A stretch of DNA of 64,000 nt from RGIG3159 sp034927685. GTDB lineage: Bacteria; Bacillota; Clostridia; Oscillospirales; Oscillospiraceae. The notes beneath the pieces are model-generated. The model searched no databases, was not told the origin of the DNA, and saw only the letters and a program-made list of their open reading frames with translations. Position numbers and translations under genes: made by a program. Every line of letters starts with the position of its first letter. Position 1 is the first letter of the stretch. This document shows positions 33,394-44,500 of this stretch, one piece after another. The DNA lies in NCBI GenBank assembly GCA_034927685.1, contig JAYFPO010000005.1:1-64000 (forward strand), read 5' to 3'.

Positions 33394-34695
33394 GTGAAGT
33401 TCAAACGAAATTCCCAGTATTTTTACTGGGGCCTTACCTTTCTCTGCGTCATTTTCTTCGGTATCATTCTCTGGGTGAGTTTCAACAATCTAACGGGCTT
33501 TTTTGCGGTATTGCAGAAGCTGCTGAATATTCTGTCCCCGGTTTTGTACGGATTGGTATTTGCCTATCTGCTCAATCCCATCATGATGTTTGTCGAGCGG
33601 TACATCCTGAAGTGGCTGCGCGGCCGAAAGCTCTCGGAAAAAGCTGTCCGCAGCCTCAGCCGCGGCAGCAGCGTCGTTGCTGCGGTACTGGTCGGACTCC
33701 TCTTAGTCTATGCTTTTTTTGCCATGCTGCTGCCGAGTCTGATCGACAGCGTCAGCGGTATCGTCTCCAATATGCAGAACTATTACACGACTGCGCAGAA
33801 GTGGATTGCCAATCTGGCGGCAGAGTATCCGGAATACAGCGACCTCATCAATACATTTTACGACAAGGCCTATCAGGGACTGACCAGCTGGTTCCAGTTG
33901 CGGGTGCTTGACAATATGGACAATCTTGTTGTCGGCGTTACCACACAGGTCTACAGCGTGGTCAAGGGTGTGACGAATCTCCTGATCGGTGCTGTGGCGG
34001 CCATCTACATGCTGCTTTCCAAGGAGAAATTTCTGGCGCAGACCAAAAAAATTGTGGTCGCAGTCATGAAGCGGTCCCGTGCCGACCGGCTGTTTGATGT
34101 CTGCCAGAAGTCCAATCGCGTGTTTAGCGGCTTTATTTCCGGTAAAATTCTCGACTCTCTGATCATCGGCGTCCTCTGCTACATAGGCATGTCGATTCTG
34201 CGCCTGCCCTATGCGGTGCTCATTTCTACCATTGTCGGCGTGACCAACATCATTCCGTTTTTTGGACCATTTATCGGCGCGATACCATCGGCATTGCTGA
34301 TCGTTCTGGTGAATCCGCTGCAGGCCCTGTACTTCTTGATTTTTGTCTTTGTACTCCAGCAGGTTGACGGCAACCTGATCGGGCCGCACATACTGGGCGA
34401 TGCGGTCGGCCTGCCCAGCTTTTGGATTCTTGTCTCCATCACATTTTTCGGCGGCATGTTCGGGTTCATCGGTATGCTGCTGGGGGTGCCTGTTTTTGCT
34501 GTGATCTACATGATCGTGCGGGAGAACGTCGAGCGGAAGCTGAAGGACAAGGGCGCGCCTGCCGGAACGGCTTACTATTACCATATGAGCAGAACCGGTG
34601 ATCTCGACAGCATGACCGAAGAGGAAGAACCGGCCACGGAGAGTAAGATCTCCGAAGATGAGAAAAGGGAAGCTGAGGAAGCGTTCTGGAAGTGA
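33394..34695 (+). CDS. AI-2E-family membrane permease
   Basis: 433 aa from GTG 33394, with GGAGGGAGGGG at 33377-33387. Seven to eight membrane helices are expected, with the family segment GVTNIIPFFGPFIGAIPSALL and QQVDGNLIGPHILGDAVGLP near the C-terminus. AI-2E (YhhQ/PerM/YtvI) proteins export or permeate small molecules; substrates are mostly unknown and several act in sporulation or ion balance. An acidic C-terminal tail follows the last helix. A short hairpin (33324-33344) precedes it, possibly with TTGACG/TACTCT as promoter. Confidence 0.93.
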   Translation: MKFKRNSQYFYWGLTFLCVIFFGIILWVSFNNLTGFFAVLQKLLNILSPVLYGLVFAYLLNPIMMFVERYILKWLRGRKLSEKAVRSLSRGSSVVAAVLVGLLLVYAFFAMLLPSLIDSVSGIVSNMQNYYTTAQKWIANLAAEYPEYSDLINTFYDKAYQGLTSWFQLRVLDNMDNLVVGVTTQVYSVVKGVTNLLIGAVAAIYMLLSKEKFLAQTKKIVVAVMKRSRADRLFDVCQKSNRVFSGFISGKILDSLIIGVLCYIGMSILRLPYAVLISTIVGVTNIIPFFGPFIGAIPSALLIVLVNPLQALYFLIFVFVLQQVDGNLIGPHILGDAVGLPSFWILVSITFFGGMFGFIGMLLGVPVFAVIYMIVRENVERKLKDKGAPAGTAYYYHMSRTGDLDSMTEEEEPATESKISEDEKREAEEAFWK

Positions 34696-34699
34696 AATT

Positions 34700-34745
34700 C
34701 GCGCCTTCGCCGTGCAGACGGAGGCGCGTTTGTTGCTTTTTTTTT
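34700..34745 (+). terminator. intrinsic terminator after the permease gene
   Basis: A 10-bp stem with one G-T pair (34700-34709 with 34719-34728) and a run of nine T residues at 34737-34745. Confidence 0.8.
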
Positions 34746-34761
34746 GGATTTGTGTTAGAAT
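34733..34761 (+). promoter_or_regulatory. candidate promoter of the FHA-FtsW / PBP operon
   Basis: TTGCTT (34733-34738), 17-bp spacer and TAGAAT (34756-34761) with an extended TG. It overlaps the T tract of the preceding terminator. Confidence 0.5.
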
Positions 34762-34789
34762 TCCTGTGTGAAAGGAAGGGATCAAACCT

Positions 34790-36517
34790 GTGAAATTCTT
34801 CGAGGCCATCGGCAGTGCATTGGCCAATCATGAGACTGTTTCCACCGCGTTCCTGACTGCGATGCGGTTTGTATTCCCAGTACTGATTTTTCTGGTTCTT
34901 TATCGCTGCGCCCGCTCGCTTTTGACCTTTCGAAAGCAGCCGGAGATCTGGGCATGGCTGAACATCGGCGGGGAGACCAATCTGCCGGTGACCCATTGGG
35001 AGAACATGATCGGCCGCGGCAAAGGCTGCGACATTGTGGTGGATTTGCAGACAATTTCCCGTTCCCACGCGGTCCTGACCCGCTACGACGACGGAAGCTG
35101 GAGCATCAGTGACGTCGCCTCCCGCGGCGGCGTGCAGGTGGACGGGCAGACGGTGGGCATCAAGGCCATCGGCTTCGGCGAGCCATTCCAGCTCGGCGGC
35201 GTTGATTTTTGGCTGGAGCCGGTGACCCGGGAGGAGCGGGAGGAGCAGGCAATCTACCGCACAAAGCCGGGCCGGAAGATCAAGCCGGAGACAACGCTGT
35301 TCTTCCTGACGGTGTTTCAGATTCTCGCCATGCTGCAGCTCATCCTGAACGTGGGCGAGGCGGATGTGGCGAACGTCGCGATCGGCTTTGGTGCGCTGAT
35401 CGTGCTGGAGTGGCTGATTTTTCTCGTGTTCCGCCTCATGCGCCGTACCGGCTACGAGGTCGAGACCATCGCTTTTTTCCTCTGTACCATGGGCGTCGCC
35501 GTGATGGCGACCGCCGCGCCTGGCGATATCAAAAAAGAGATCATCGCCATGGTCATGGGCATTGTGCTCTTTTTCATCGTTGGCTGGTCGCTGCGCAGTC
35601 TCGAGCGCGCCAAAAAGGTGCGGTATCTCGCGGCGGCGCTCGGGCTCGCGCTCCTGCTCTTTAACCTGGTCTTTGGCAAGGAGGTCTATGGCGCAAAGAA
35701 CTGGATCATCCTTGGGCCGTTTTCCTTCCAGCCTTCGGAATTGGTCAAGGTCTGCTTTGTCTTTGTCGGCGCGTCTACCATGGACCGGATCGTGTCCAAG
35801 CGAAATCTGATTCTGTTCATTGCCTACAGTGCGGCAATCTGCGGCTGTCTGGCCCTGATGCGCGACTTCGGTGCGGCACTGATCTTTTTCGCAGCCTTCC
35901 TCGTCATTGCATTTTTGCGCTCCGGCGATTTTGCCGCTTTGGCGCTGATCTGTGCGGGCACCGGATTTGGCGGCGTTCTCGCGGCACGGTTTTTGCCCTA
36001 TATCCAAAAACGCTTCGCCGCATGGGGCCACGTCTGGGAACTCGCCACGGACGCCGGTTATCAACAGACCCGCGCCATGATGTGCATCGCCTCCGGCGGG
36101 CTTTTCGGCCTTGGAGCCGGACTGGGCTGGCTCAAATATGTGGCTGCCTCCGATACCGACCTGGTATTCGCGCTGGTCTCCGAGGAGTGGGGCCTGCTGG
36201 TCGGACTCATGATGATCCTCGCGGTGGTCATGCTGGCCGCATTTGTTGTGCGGTCTGTAGCAGTGGCGCGCAGCAGCTTTTACACGATCGGTGCCTGTGC
36301 CGCCGCCTGTATCCTGATGATGCAGGTCATCCTGAATGTATTCGGCACCGTGGACTTTCTGCCGCTGACCGGTGTGACCTTCCCCTTCGTCTCCAACGGC
36401 GGTTCCAGCATGATGGCGGCCTGGGGCCTTCTGGGCTTCATCAAGGCAGCGGATACCCGGCAAAACGCCAGCTTTGCCATTAAGCTGCCATCCAGAAAGG
36501 AGGATCCGGATGAATAA
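34790..36517 (+). CDS. FHA domain fused to FtsW/RodA/SpoVE-type polymerase
   Basis: 575 aa from GTG 34790, with AAAGGAAGGG at 34771-34780. One N-terminal membrane helix (FVFPVLIFLVLYRC) precedes a cytosolic FHA domain (about 60-135; MIGRGKGCDIVV, SRSHAVL). A SEDS-family glycosyltransferase follows with KNWIILGPFSFQPSE, MRDFGAALIFF and FVSNGGSSMM, polymerising lipid II outside the membrane. FHA domains bind phosphothreonine, so activity may respond to a Ser/Thr kinase. The next gene, a PBP, overlaps by 8 bp and is the expected transpeptidase partner. The fused arrangement recalls the separate FhaB-RodA-PbpA genes of actinobacteria. Confidence 0.92.
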   Translation: MKFFEAIGSALANHETVSTAFLTAMRFVFPVLIFLVLYRCARSLLTFRKQPEIWAWLNIGGETNLPVTHWENMIGRGKGCDIVVDLQTISRSHAVLTRYDDGSWSISDVASRGGVQVDGQTVGIKAIGFGEPFQLGGVDFWLEPVTREEREEQAIYRTKPGRKIKPETTLFFLTVFQILAMLQLILNVGEADVANVAIGFGALIVLEWLIFLVFRLMRRTGYEVETIAFFLCTMGVAVMATAAPGDIKKEIIAMVMGIVLFFIVGWSLRSLERAKKVRYLAAALGLALLLFNLVFGKEVYGAKNWIILGPFSFQPSELVKVCFVFVGASTMDRIVSKRNLILFIAYSAAICGCLALMRDFGAALIFFAAFLVIAFLRSGDFAALALICAGTGFGGVLAARFLPYIQKRFAAWGHVWELATDAGYQQTRAMMCIASGGLFGLGAGLGWLKYVAASDTDLVFALVSEEWGLLVGLMMILAVVMLAAFVVRSVAVARSSFYTIGACAAACILMMQVILNVFGTVDFLPLTGVTFPFVSNGGSSMMAAWGLLGFIKAADTRQNASFAIKLPSRKEDPDE

Positions 36518-37883
36518 GGTTTCCAGACGCGCCTGGATCGTTCTGGTGGTTGCGGTGTTGATTGTGGCCGGGAGCCTGGCGTTTGTCGTACAGTATTTTG
36601 TCAAGGCAGCGGACTGGGTCTCGTTTCCGGGCAGTCCACACGTCTATACCGGCATCAATCCAAGTACCGGCCTTGTATACGACCGTTCAGGCACCGAGCT
36701 GCTGGACGCCACGGGCGAACGCGTTTACAGCGACGACGTCACGCTCCGAATGGCGACCATGCACCTGCTGGGCGACCGTTACGGCTATATTGAAGCGCCG
36801 CTGCTCGGAAATTACGTGGACCGCATGGTCGGCTATAATGCCATTACTGGCCTTTATGCGACCTCCGATCAGACACCAACCGCGACACTGACCATCAGCG
36901 CCGCTGCGCAGGAGGCTGCCCTGAGCGCGCTGAACGGGCAGAAGGGTGCCGTCGGCGTCTATAACTACAAGACCGGCGAGATCCTCTGCGCGGTCACGTC
37001 GCCGACCTATGACCCGGACAACGTGCCGGATATTGCAAGCGACACGACCGGCGCCTATGACGGCGTCTATGTGAATCGATTCTTTCGCTCCACCTATACG
37101 CCAGGTTCCATCTTCAAGATCGTGACCCTTGCCGCCGCGCTGGAAAATGTTTCCGGCATTGAGAGCGAAACGTTTCATTGTGAGGGCTCCTGCATTATAG
37201 GCGGCGAGCTGATTACCTGCACCGGTATCCACGGCAGCCAGACGCTGGGTCAGGCGCTCACGAATTCCTGCAACTGTGCATTTGCACAGATCGCCCAGGA
37301 GGTCGGTGCGAAAACCATGCAGGCCTACGCGGAAAAGGCTGGAATTACCAGCACGCTGACCTTTGACGGCATTACGACGGCCGCCGGACAGTTTGACCTG
37401 ACCGATGCTTCTGTCGGCAGCCTCTCCTGGTCCGCCATCGGCCAGTATACGGACCTCATTAACCCCTGTGAGTATATGACCTTTATGGGCATGATCGCGA
37501 ACGGTGGCAGCGCCGCGCAGCCCTACCTGATGGAGACTGTGAAACAGGGAGACAGCGTGCAGTACGCTGCGAAAACTACCATGCTGGAGAGCGGCATCCG
37601 AGAGGAAACCACACAAAAAATTGCCAAAATGATGCGCGACAACGTGGTGAACAGCTACGGAACCGGCATATTCCCCGATGTTTATGTCTGCGCCAAATCC
37701 GGCTCTGCTGAAACGCAGGAGGGAAAGACCACGAACGCCATGTTCGCGGGTTTCGTGCAGGATGAACAATATCCGCTGGCGTTTATCGTCGTGGTGGAGG
37801 AGGGCGGCTACGGCTCCAAGACCGCCGCTCCCATCGCGGGCAAGGTGCTGCAGGTCTGCATCGACGCCATGAACGCCGGATAA
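36510..37883 (+). CDS. penicillin-binding transpeptidase (PbpA-like)
   Basis: 457 aa from ATG 36510, with AAAGGAGG at 36496-36503. One N-terminal membrane anchor (about 9-31), a short spacer instead of a full dimerisation domain, then the transpeptidase domain with Ser200-x-x-Lys203 (PGSIFKI), Ser253-Cys-Asn255 and KSG (396-398, the usual KTG). It crosslinks peptidoglycan stems outside the membrane and is the partner of the overlapping SEDS protein. Its role in elongation, division or sporulation cannot be told from sequence. Confidence 0.93.
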   Translation: MNKVSRRAWIVLVVAVLIVAGSLAFVVQYFVKAADWVSFPGSPHVYTGINPSTGLVYDRSGTELLDATGERVYSDDVTLRMATMHLLGDRYGYIEAPLLGNYVDRMVGYNAITGLYATSDQTPTATLTISAAAQEAALSALNGQKGAVGVYNYKTGEILCAVTSPTYDPDNVPDIASDTTGAYDGVYVNRFFRSTYTPGSIFKIVTLAAALENVSGIESETFHCEGSCIIGGELITCTGIHGSQTLGQALTNSCNCAFAQIAQEVGAKTMQAYAEKAGITSTLTFDGITTAAGQFDLTDASVGSLSWSAIGQYTDLINPCEYMTFMGMIANGGSAAQPYLMETVKQGDSVQYAAKTTMLESGIREETTQKIAKMMRDNVVNSYGTGIFPDVYVCAKSGSAETQEGKTTNAMFAGFVQDEQYPLAFIVVVEEGGYGSKTAAPIAGKVLQVCIDAMNAG

Positions 37884-37910
37884 AATGCGAGAAAATGAAG
37901 GTATGGCCTC

Positions 37911-37939
37911 TTGACAAACTGGAAATCATTATGTACAAT
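37911..37939 (+). promoter_or_regulatory. promoter of tRNA-Ser
   Basis: TTGACA (37911-37916), 17-bp spacer, TACAAT (37934-37939), 43 bp before the tRNA. Confidence 0.75.
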
Positions 37940-37982
37940 AGCAGAGCTGTTTGCTGGAATGACAGGCAAACGGCCCACCCTT

Positions 37983-38074
37983 GGAGAGGTGGCTGAGCTG
38001 GCCTAAGGCGCACGATTGGAAATCGTGTATACGTTAATAGCGTATCAAGGGTTCGAATCCCTTCCTCTCCGCCA
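37983..38074 (+). tRNA. tRNA-Ser (anticodon GGA)
   Basis: A 92-nt class II tRNA: acceptor GGAGAGG/CCTCTCC, anticodon stem CACGA/TCGTG with loop TTGGAAA giving anticodon GGA, a long variable arm (TATACGTTAATAGCGTA), T-loop GGTTCGAATCC, discriminator G and encoded CCA. Confidence 0.97.
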
Positions 38075-38079
38075 TAGAA

Positions 38080-38118
38080 GCACCACTATTTTGAGAGAAT
38101 AGTGGTGCCTCTTTTTTT
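38080..38118 (+). terminator. intrinsic terminator of tRNA-Ser
   Basis: A perfect 11-bp stem (38080-38090 with 38098-38108) is followed by CTTTTTTT-type sequence to 38118. Confidence 0.95.
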
Positions 38119-38577
38119 ACTCATATGCCAGCAATATTAAGGCTTCCAGCCCAAGCAGGCAGATAAGATACAGCCGCGATGGAGTGATTTCCGAAGCAAC
38201 TGTTTGCATTTCTTGAGATTTTGAGCTTCATTGTCCCACGTTTTCGTACAAATAACGGATTTCGTGGAGATGATGGGGGTATTCGTCGAGGTTGCGGGTA
38301 TTGCTTTGCAGCCCGCAATACCAATTCGGATGGATTGCGGCAGCCTGCTTTGTGCAATCTCGTGCTCCCGTCAATCGGAATACACCAGGTTATCCTGACT
38401 TCTCCGCCAAATCTTGTGCAAAACGTTCTCGCTGCCATATTATAATTTTTTGCATAACAGACTGATAGAAAATCGCGTCGGAATACGGTGAGATGTCTTG
38501 TATTTTGACAGCATTCCGGTTACAATGTACTAGGTTACTATTTCTATCCCCCGGATTTTTGAGCGAGGTGAACCAGA
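38119..38577. other. 458-bp intergenic region before the NRPS operon
   Basis: No gene is supported: reading frames on both strands lack ribosome sites and family-like sequence, and base composition is lower in G+C than the flanks. It may hold regulatory sites for the NRPS operon; only promoter-like boxes near its 3' end are recognised. Confidence 0.5.
38498..38533 (+). promoter_or_regulatory. candidate promoters of the NRPS operon
   Basis: Two overlapping σA-like pairs: TTGTAT (38498-38503), 17 bp, TACAAT (38521-38526); and TTGACA (38505-38510), 17 bp, TACTAG (38528-38533). Either would give a leader of roughly 40-45 nt before the ribosome site GAGGTG. Confidence 0.5.
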
Positions 38578-41500
38578 ATGCAAAATGAAAGTAGCCACTT
38601 TGCGTTCTCCCGCAGCCAGAGGAATATCTGGACGTTGGAGCAGCGCTATGCAGGCACCTCCATCAATGTAATCAGCGCGACAGTACAGGTTACCGGACAC
38701 GTTGACTTCACATTGCTCGCAAGGTCTGTGAATCTGTTGCTGGAGGCGGATGCCTCGCTGCGGTTACGGCTGCTGCCGTCGGACGGAGAGCCGCTGCAGA
38801 CTTATGCTCCCTATGAGGAGACGCAGTTCCCGGTGCTCGACTTTACGCAGACGGATCCGGATGGCGTTGAGCACTGGATGACCGCGACAGCGCGGGAGCC
38901 AATGCCGCTCTATGGCGCGCCCCTGTGCCGGTTTTACCTGTTCCGCCTCGGCGAGGAGGAGGGTGGACTGCTGTTGAAGGCCCACCATCTGATCTCAGAC
39001 GGCTGGTCTCAGGTGCTGCTTTGCAACCGCATTGCGGAAACCTATCTCTCATTGCTGGAGGGCGGCGCACCGACGCCGACTCCTTCCCCCGACTACCGGA
39101 CGCATATTCGGCAGGAACAGGAATATCTGGAAGAGAAGGCCTGCGCTCGGGACGAAAGCTATTGGAAAACGCTGCTGGAGGAGCCTTCGGAGCCGCTGCA
39201 GTTCAAGGAACAGCGCGGCGCGGATTTAAGCCCCGTGGGGCGACGGCTGTCCTTCCGGCTGCCGGAGGTCCTGAACCATGCAATTGAGACCTTTTGCCGG
39301 GCGCGACGTGTCTCACCGTTCGCGCCCTATTATATGGCACTGGCAATCGCCGCCCAGCGCATGGGCTGCGGCAAGCGATTCGCCGTTGGCATCCCGATCC
39401 ACAACCGCGCCGACCTGACCGCCAAACAAACCACAGGAATGTTTGTCAGTACGCTGCCGCTGATCACGGAGTTGGACGAGAGCTGGACGGCGGAAGAATT
39501 CTGTGAGCGTCTGGGGGAGAGCTGGATGGAGCTTTTGCGCCATCAGCGTTACCCTTATGAGCGGATCGAGGCGCTGCCCCGCGCGGGTGGCGGACGGCTG
39601 TTCACGACGGCTCTTTCCTATCAGGATAATCTGAGCTATAAAAGCGAGCGCGCCACCGTTCGCTTTTCCGGCCGGTGGCACTACAGCGGATACCAATCGG
39701 AGCAGCTCTGCATCCATATCACCAATCTGGAGGATCACCGCCGGTATACGGTCGACTACGATTATCTGACCCAACTCTTCACCGCCGAGGAGATCGCGCA
39801 GCTGCATCGGGTGATTTGCGCCATTTTGGACCAGCTTCTTCACTATCAGACCCGGCCCATCCGGGAGGTCAGTATTCTTTCGACCGACGAGCGGGAACAG
39901 GTAGTCTATACCTTTAACGCCACGCCTGCCCCGGCTGTCGGCGGCCTCTTTGCCGCTTTTGCGGAGACCGCGGCGGCACACCCCAGCCGGGTCGCGCTGA
40001 TTGAACGCGGTGCGGAGCAGGAGAAACTCACCTACGACATGCTGTACGGGAGGGCGCTGGCGCTTGGCGCGGCGCTTCAGGAAGCCGGCTGCGGCAAGGA
40101 GACCCTTGTGGCGGTGCTTTTGCCCCGCGGCAATCTGCTTGGCGTGGCTATGACCGGCGTCATGGCGGCCGGCGGCGCCTGGCTGTTGCTTTCTCCGGAC
40201 CTGCCAACCGCGCGGCTGCAGGAACTGCTGACAGGCAGCGGCGCGGGCTTGCTGCTAACCTCCGAATCACTGTGCACGACGCGTTCCTGTCGGGAATTCG
40301 GCCTGCCGGTGCTGTTGGCGGATCGGCTGGCGCCGGAGGGCGACGGTTTTTCGCCGGCTTTGGTTTCCATGGACGCGCTCGCCTATGTGGTCTATACCTC
40401 GGGTTCCACCGGAAAGCCAAAGGGCGTGGAGATCACGCAGAGCAACCTGCTGAACTTTGCGGCAGGAATGCGGCAGGTATTTCCACAGGGAGCGATGCTG
40501 TCTTTGACCAACGTCTCCTTCGATGCGTTTGTGCTGGAGAGCGCCGTCTCGCTTCTAAACGGTCTGACGGTGGTATTCGCCTCCGACGAAACGCAGGAGG
40601 ACCCGGACGCCATGGCAGCGCTGCTGCACGACTTTGGTGTGGACTATCTCAGCATGACGCCCTCCCGGCTGCGTACCTATCTGCAGTATTCCGCGTTCCG
40701 CGCCGTTCTCAGCGGCAGGAAGGGGATTCTCTGCGGCGGCGAAGCATTCCCAGGCGATCTGCTTTCTGATCTGAAGGAACTGACGGCGGCGCACATCTAC
40801 AATCAGTACGGGCCGTCGGAGACGACGGTCGGCGTCAGCATCGCCGAACTCAGCCACTGTGCGCAGATTTCCGTGGGAAAACCTATGCGCGGCTGCGCGC
40901 TCTATATTCTGGACAAGCGCCTGGAGCCGCTGCCCATCGGGGTGGCGGGCGAGCTCTATATTGGCGGCGCATGCGTGGGCCGCGGCTATCGCGGCGCACC
41001 GGAGCTGACGTCGCGCGCCTTCCAGGACGACCCTTTCCTCACCGGCGGTCGGATGTACCGCACCGGCGATGTCGGCTGCTGGACCGCGGAGGGAGAGCTG
41101 CGCCTGCGCGGCCGCCGGGACCGGCAGCTTAAACTGCGCGGTCAGCGTGTGGAGCCGGATGAGCTGGCGTTCTGCCTGCTCCGTCACCCGGCGGTGCGGC
41201 AGTCGGCCGTACGCGCCGCGGAACAGTTCGGTCAGACGGTTCTCTGTGCGTACTACACCTCGGAAGAGCCGGTTTCCGAGCAGGAGCTGATGCAGTTCCT
41301 GGGAAGCCGCCTGCCGGTCTATCTGCTGCCGGCTCGCATTCTCCGTCTCGACGCCATGCCCATGACCAGCAGCGGCAAGGTGGATGAAAAAGCTCTGCCC
41401 ATGCCGGAATTTGGCCGCGGCGACAGAATCCCGTCCACCGACCTCCAGCGGGAGATCGTCGCAGTGTTCCGCGACGTGCTGGGGAGACCGGAGCTGGGTG

Positions 41501-44500
41501 CCGACGGCGATTACTTCCTGTTCGGAGGCAATTCGCTCAACGCCATGGAGACCGTTGGTCGGCTGGAACCGATCCTGGGCCGTCGCCTGCGGATTTCCAA
41601 TCTCTACGCCTGCCGCAGCGCCGTGCAGTTGGAGCAATGGCTGCGGGGCGGGACGGACGCTCCCTCCGCGCCGCTATCGCCGCTGCGCCGCGCGGAGGCG
41701 CGTGAATGTTACCCGCTTTCCGAGATTCAGAGAAATATTTACATAGAATGCCTCATAGGATCGGGCGGCATGGCCTACCATATGCCGGGTGCATTCCGCC
41801 TTGGCATCGTCCCGGACCAAGCCCGTCTGGAGTCTGCGTTTCGTACCCTGATTGCCGAAGACGACCTCTATCGCACCGCCTTTCAGATCGAGGATGACCG
41901 TCCTGTCGCCAAAATTCTGCCGGAGGTTGCCTTTTCACTCCCGGTGCTCTCGTCTGCGGATTTTGCGTCCGCCTGGGCGGAGTTTTTGCAGCCTTTTGCG
42001 CTGGACCGACCGCCGCTGCTCCGCGCCGCGCTCTGGCGGGATGAAACGGGTTGGGTTTTGCTGTTGGACGTCCACCACATTGTGGGGGACGGCGTCAGCA
42101 CGCCCATGCTGCTCTCCCGACTGAACGCCTTTTACCTGGGCAAACATCCCGCACCGCTGTCCCTGACCTACCGGGACTTCTGCTGTGAGGAGGAGCGCCG
42201 TGATCCGTCGGAGGCGCTGCTGGCCTGGACGGAGCACCTGAAGGACCTGCCGGAGGCGCTCGACCTGCCTGCCGACCTGCCGCGTCCGCGCCCCTTCGAC
42301 TTTGCGGGCGCGCACGCCGCCTTTGCGTTGTCGGATAGGCTGGCAAGCGCCTGCCGCGATTTCTGCACGGAGCGGTCCCTGACGCCCTATATGCTGTTTA
42401 CTGCCGCCTACTGCCTGCTGCTCGCGCGAATTTCCGGGCGGGACGCGGTGGTGGTTGGAACGCCGGTCTCCGGCAGAAACCGCCCCGAGCTGTGGCAAAT
42501 CTGCGGCCCGTTTCTCTCTACGCTGCCGCTGCGGCTGTCCGTGGGGGCTGGGGAGACCGTGTGCGCATATTTGGACCGGGTTCGGCAGGAGGTTTTGTGG
42601 CTGCTGGACCATCCGGAACTGCCTGCGGATCAGGTGCTGACCGCGCTGGATCTGCCGCGCACCTACGGCGAAAATCCGCTGTATCAGGCGATGTTTTCCT
42701 ACCGCCCTCTGGACGTCTCTGCGCTCACGCTCGGCGGCGCGCCCCTGACAATGCTGGAGGCCGATGCCGGAACAGCCAAGCTGGAGCTGTGTTTGGAGGC
42801 TGCCGAGACGGCGGATACCTTCTCCTTTACCTTTGAGTACGCGTCCTCGGTGTTCGAGCAGGAAACCATCGCGTTTTATGGCCGCTGCTTGGCGGCACTG
42901 CTGGGCGAAATGACGGCCGCTCCCGACCGCCGCCTCTCTGAACTCGCCATGATTTCCGACGCGGACCGCCTGACGCTGTTGGACATTCCAAACCAGATGA
43001 CGGTACCGTTCCGCAGCGTTTCCGTGGACCGCCTTGTATCAGAACAGGCGGCGCGGACACCGGATGCTCCGGCCGTTTGCTTCCATGGGGAAATCACCAC
43101 CTTCCGCGCGCTCGAGGAGCGGGCGGCCGGACTTGCGGGCCTTCTGCAGCAGTCCGGTGCGCGGCCGGGAGGCCGGGTGGGCCTTTGCTGCCGCCGCGGC
43201 CCCGATCTCTTTGCCGGGATGCTGGCTATTTTGAAGGCAGGTTGCGCTTATGTGCCGTTTTTGCCGGACTATCCGGCGCAGCGGGTCGCCTATATGTTGG
43301 AGACAGCGCAAGCAGATGTTGTCCTCTGTGACGAGGCATGTCGCCACGCGCTGGAGGGGATGGAGCTTCCCGGGCTGGTGAACATGGAGAGCGGCATGGC
43401 GGCCTATGCCCCCTGCGCAGTCTCTCCTAGTGCGCTCGCGTACATCCTCTTTACCTCCGGCTCCACCGGCAAGCCCAAGGGCGTCATGGTGACGCGACGG
43501 GCGGTGGCCAACTTCTGCGCTGGGATGCGGGACATTCTCGCTATGGACGAGGGCCCTGTCCTCTGCGTCACCAATATGACCTTTGATATTTTCCTGGCGG
43601 AGGGCCTGCTGCCGCTCTCTATGGGCAGAAGGGTGATTCTGGCCGATGAGGATGAGCGAACGCTTCCCTGGAAAATGGCTGCCTGTATGGAAAGCGCGCA
43701 GGTGACCACCATGCAGATCACGCCGTCCCAGCTCCAGATGTGCCTGGCGGACGACAGCTTCCGCCGCGCCGTGCGGCAGGTGCGCCTGCTGCTTCTGGCG
43801 GGGGAGGCCAGCAACAGCCACTTGGTCGAACTGGCCGCCGCAGCGACGGATGCCGCCCTCATCGACGTCTACGGACCCACCGAGGCAACGGTCTACGTCT
43901 CTGCCTCCCGGCTGTATCCGAACCGGCCTGTCACCATCGGGAAACCGCTTCAAAATTGCAGGATGTACGTGCTGGACAAGGCGCTGCGCCCAGCGCTGCC
44001 GACGGCGCGCGGCGAATTGTATCTGGCGGGCGTCTGCCTGTCCGAGGGCTACGTCGGACGCCCGGACCTGACGGAGGCCGCCTTTGTGGAGGATCCCTTT
44101 TTCCCCGACGAGCGCATGTACCGCACCGGCGATCTGGCGAGGCGAAAGCCGGACGGCGTGATCGAGTGTCTGGGGCGGATCGATGCGCAGATCAAACTGA
44201 ACGGCTTGCGGATCGAGCTCTCCGAAATCAGCGGTGCGGCGCTGGACAGCGGCCTCGTCTCCCAGTGCGTGGTGCTGCCTGTGGAGCACGGCGACGGCAG
44301 CGCGTTTCTGCGCGCCTTCGCGGTCCCCGCGGAGGGAGCGGACGAAGCCGCCCTGCTTTCCCATATGCGCGGCCTGCTGCCCACCTATATGCTGCCCGCG
44401 GAGATCGTATTTTTACCGGCAATTCCGGTTAACCCGAGCGGTAAGGCCGACCTGCCGAAGCTGAAAAGCTGGGTCCCGGAGGTTAGCCGGGCGGATGTGC

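Noticed and set aside
32400..33404. N-terminal extension of the WYL regulator frame opposite nfo
   Set aside because: It is antisense to the well-supported endonuclease IV gene, and ATG 32399 has a strong ribosome site and the expected family N-terminus.
34466..36604. Long minus-strand frame of about 712 codons opposite the FHA-FtsW gene
   Set aside because: It lies over clearly coding plus-strand genes, its product is rich in Gln/His/Arg as shadow frames are, and no domain is visible.
38121..38445. Frames on both strands in the space before the NRPS operon
   Set aside because: They lack ribosome sites and family-like sequence; composition suggests non-coding DNA.
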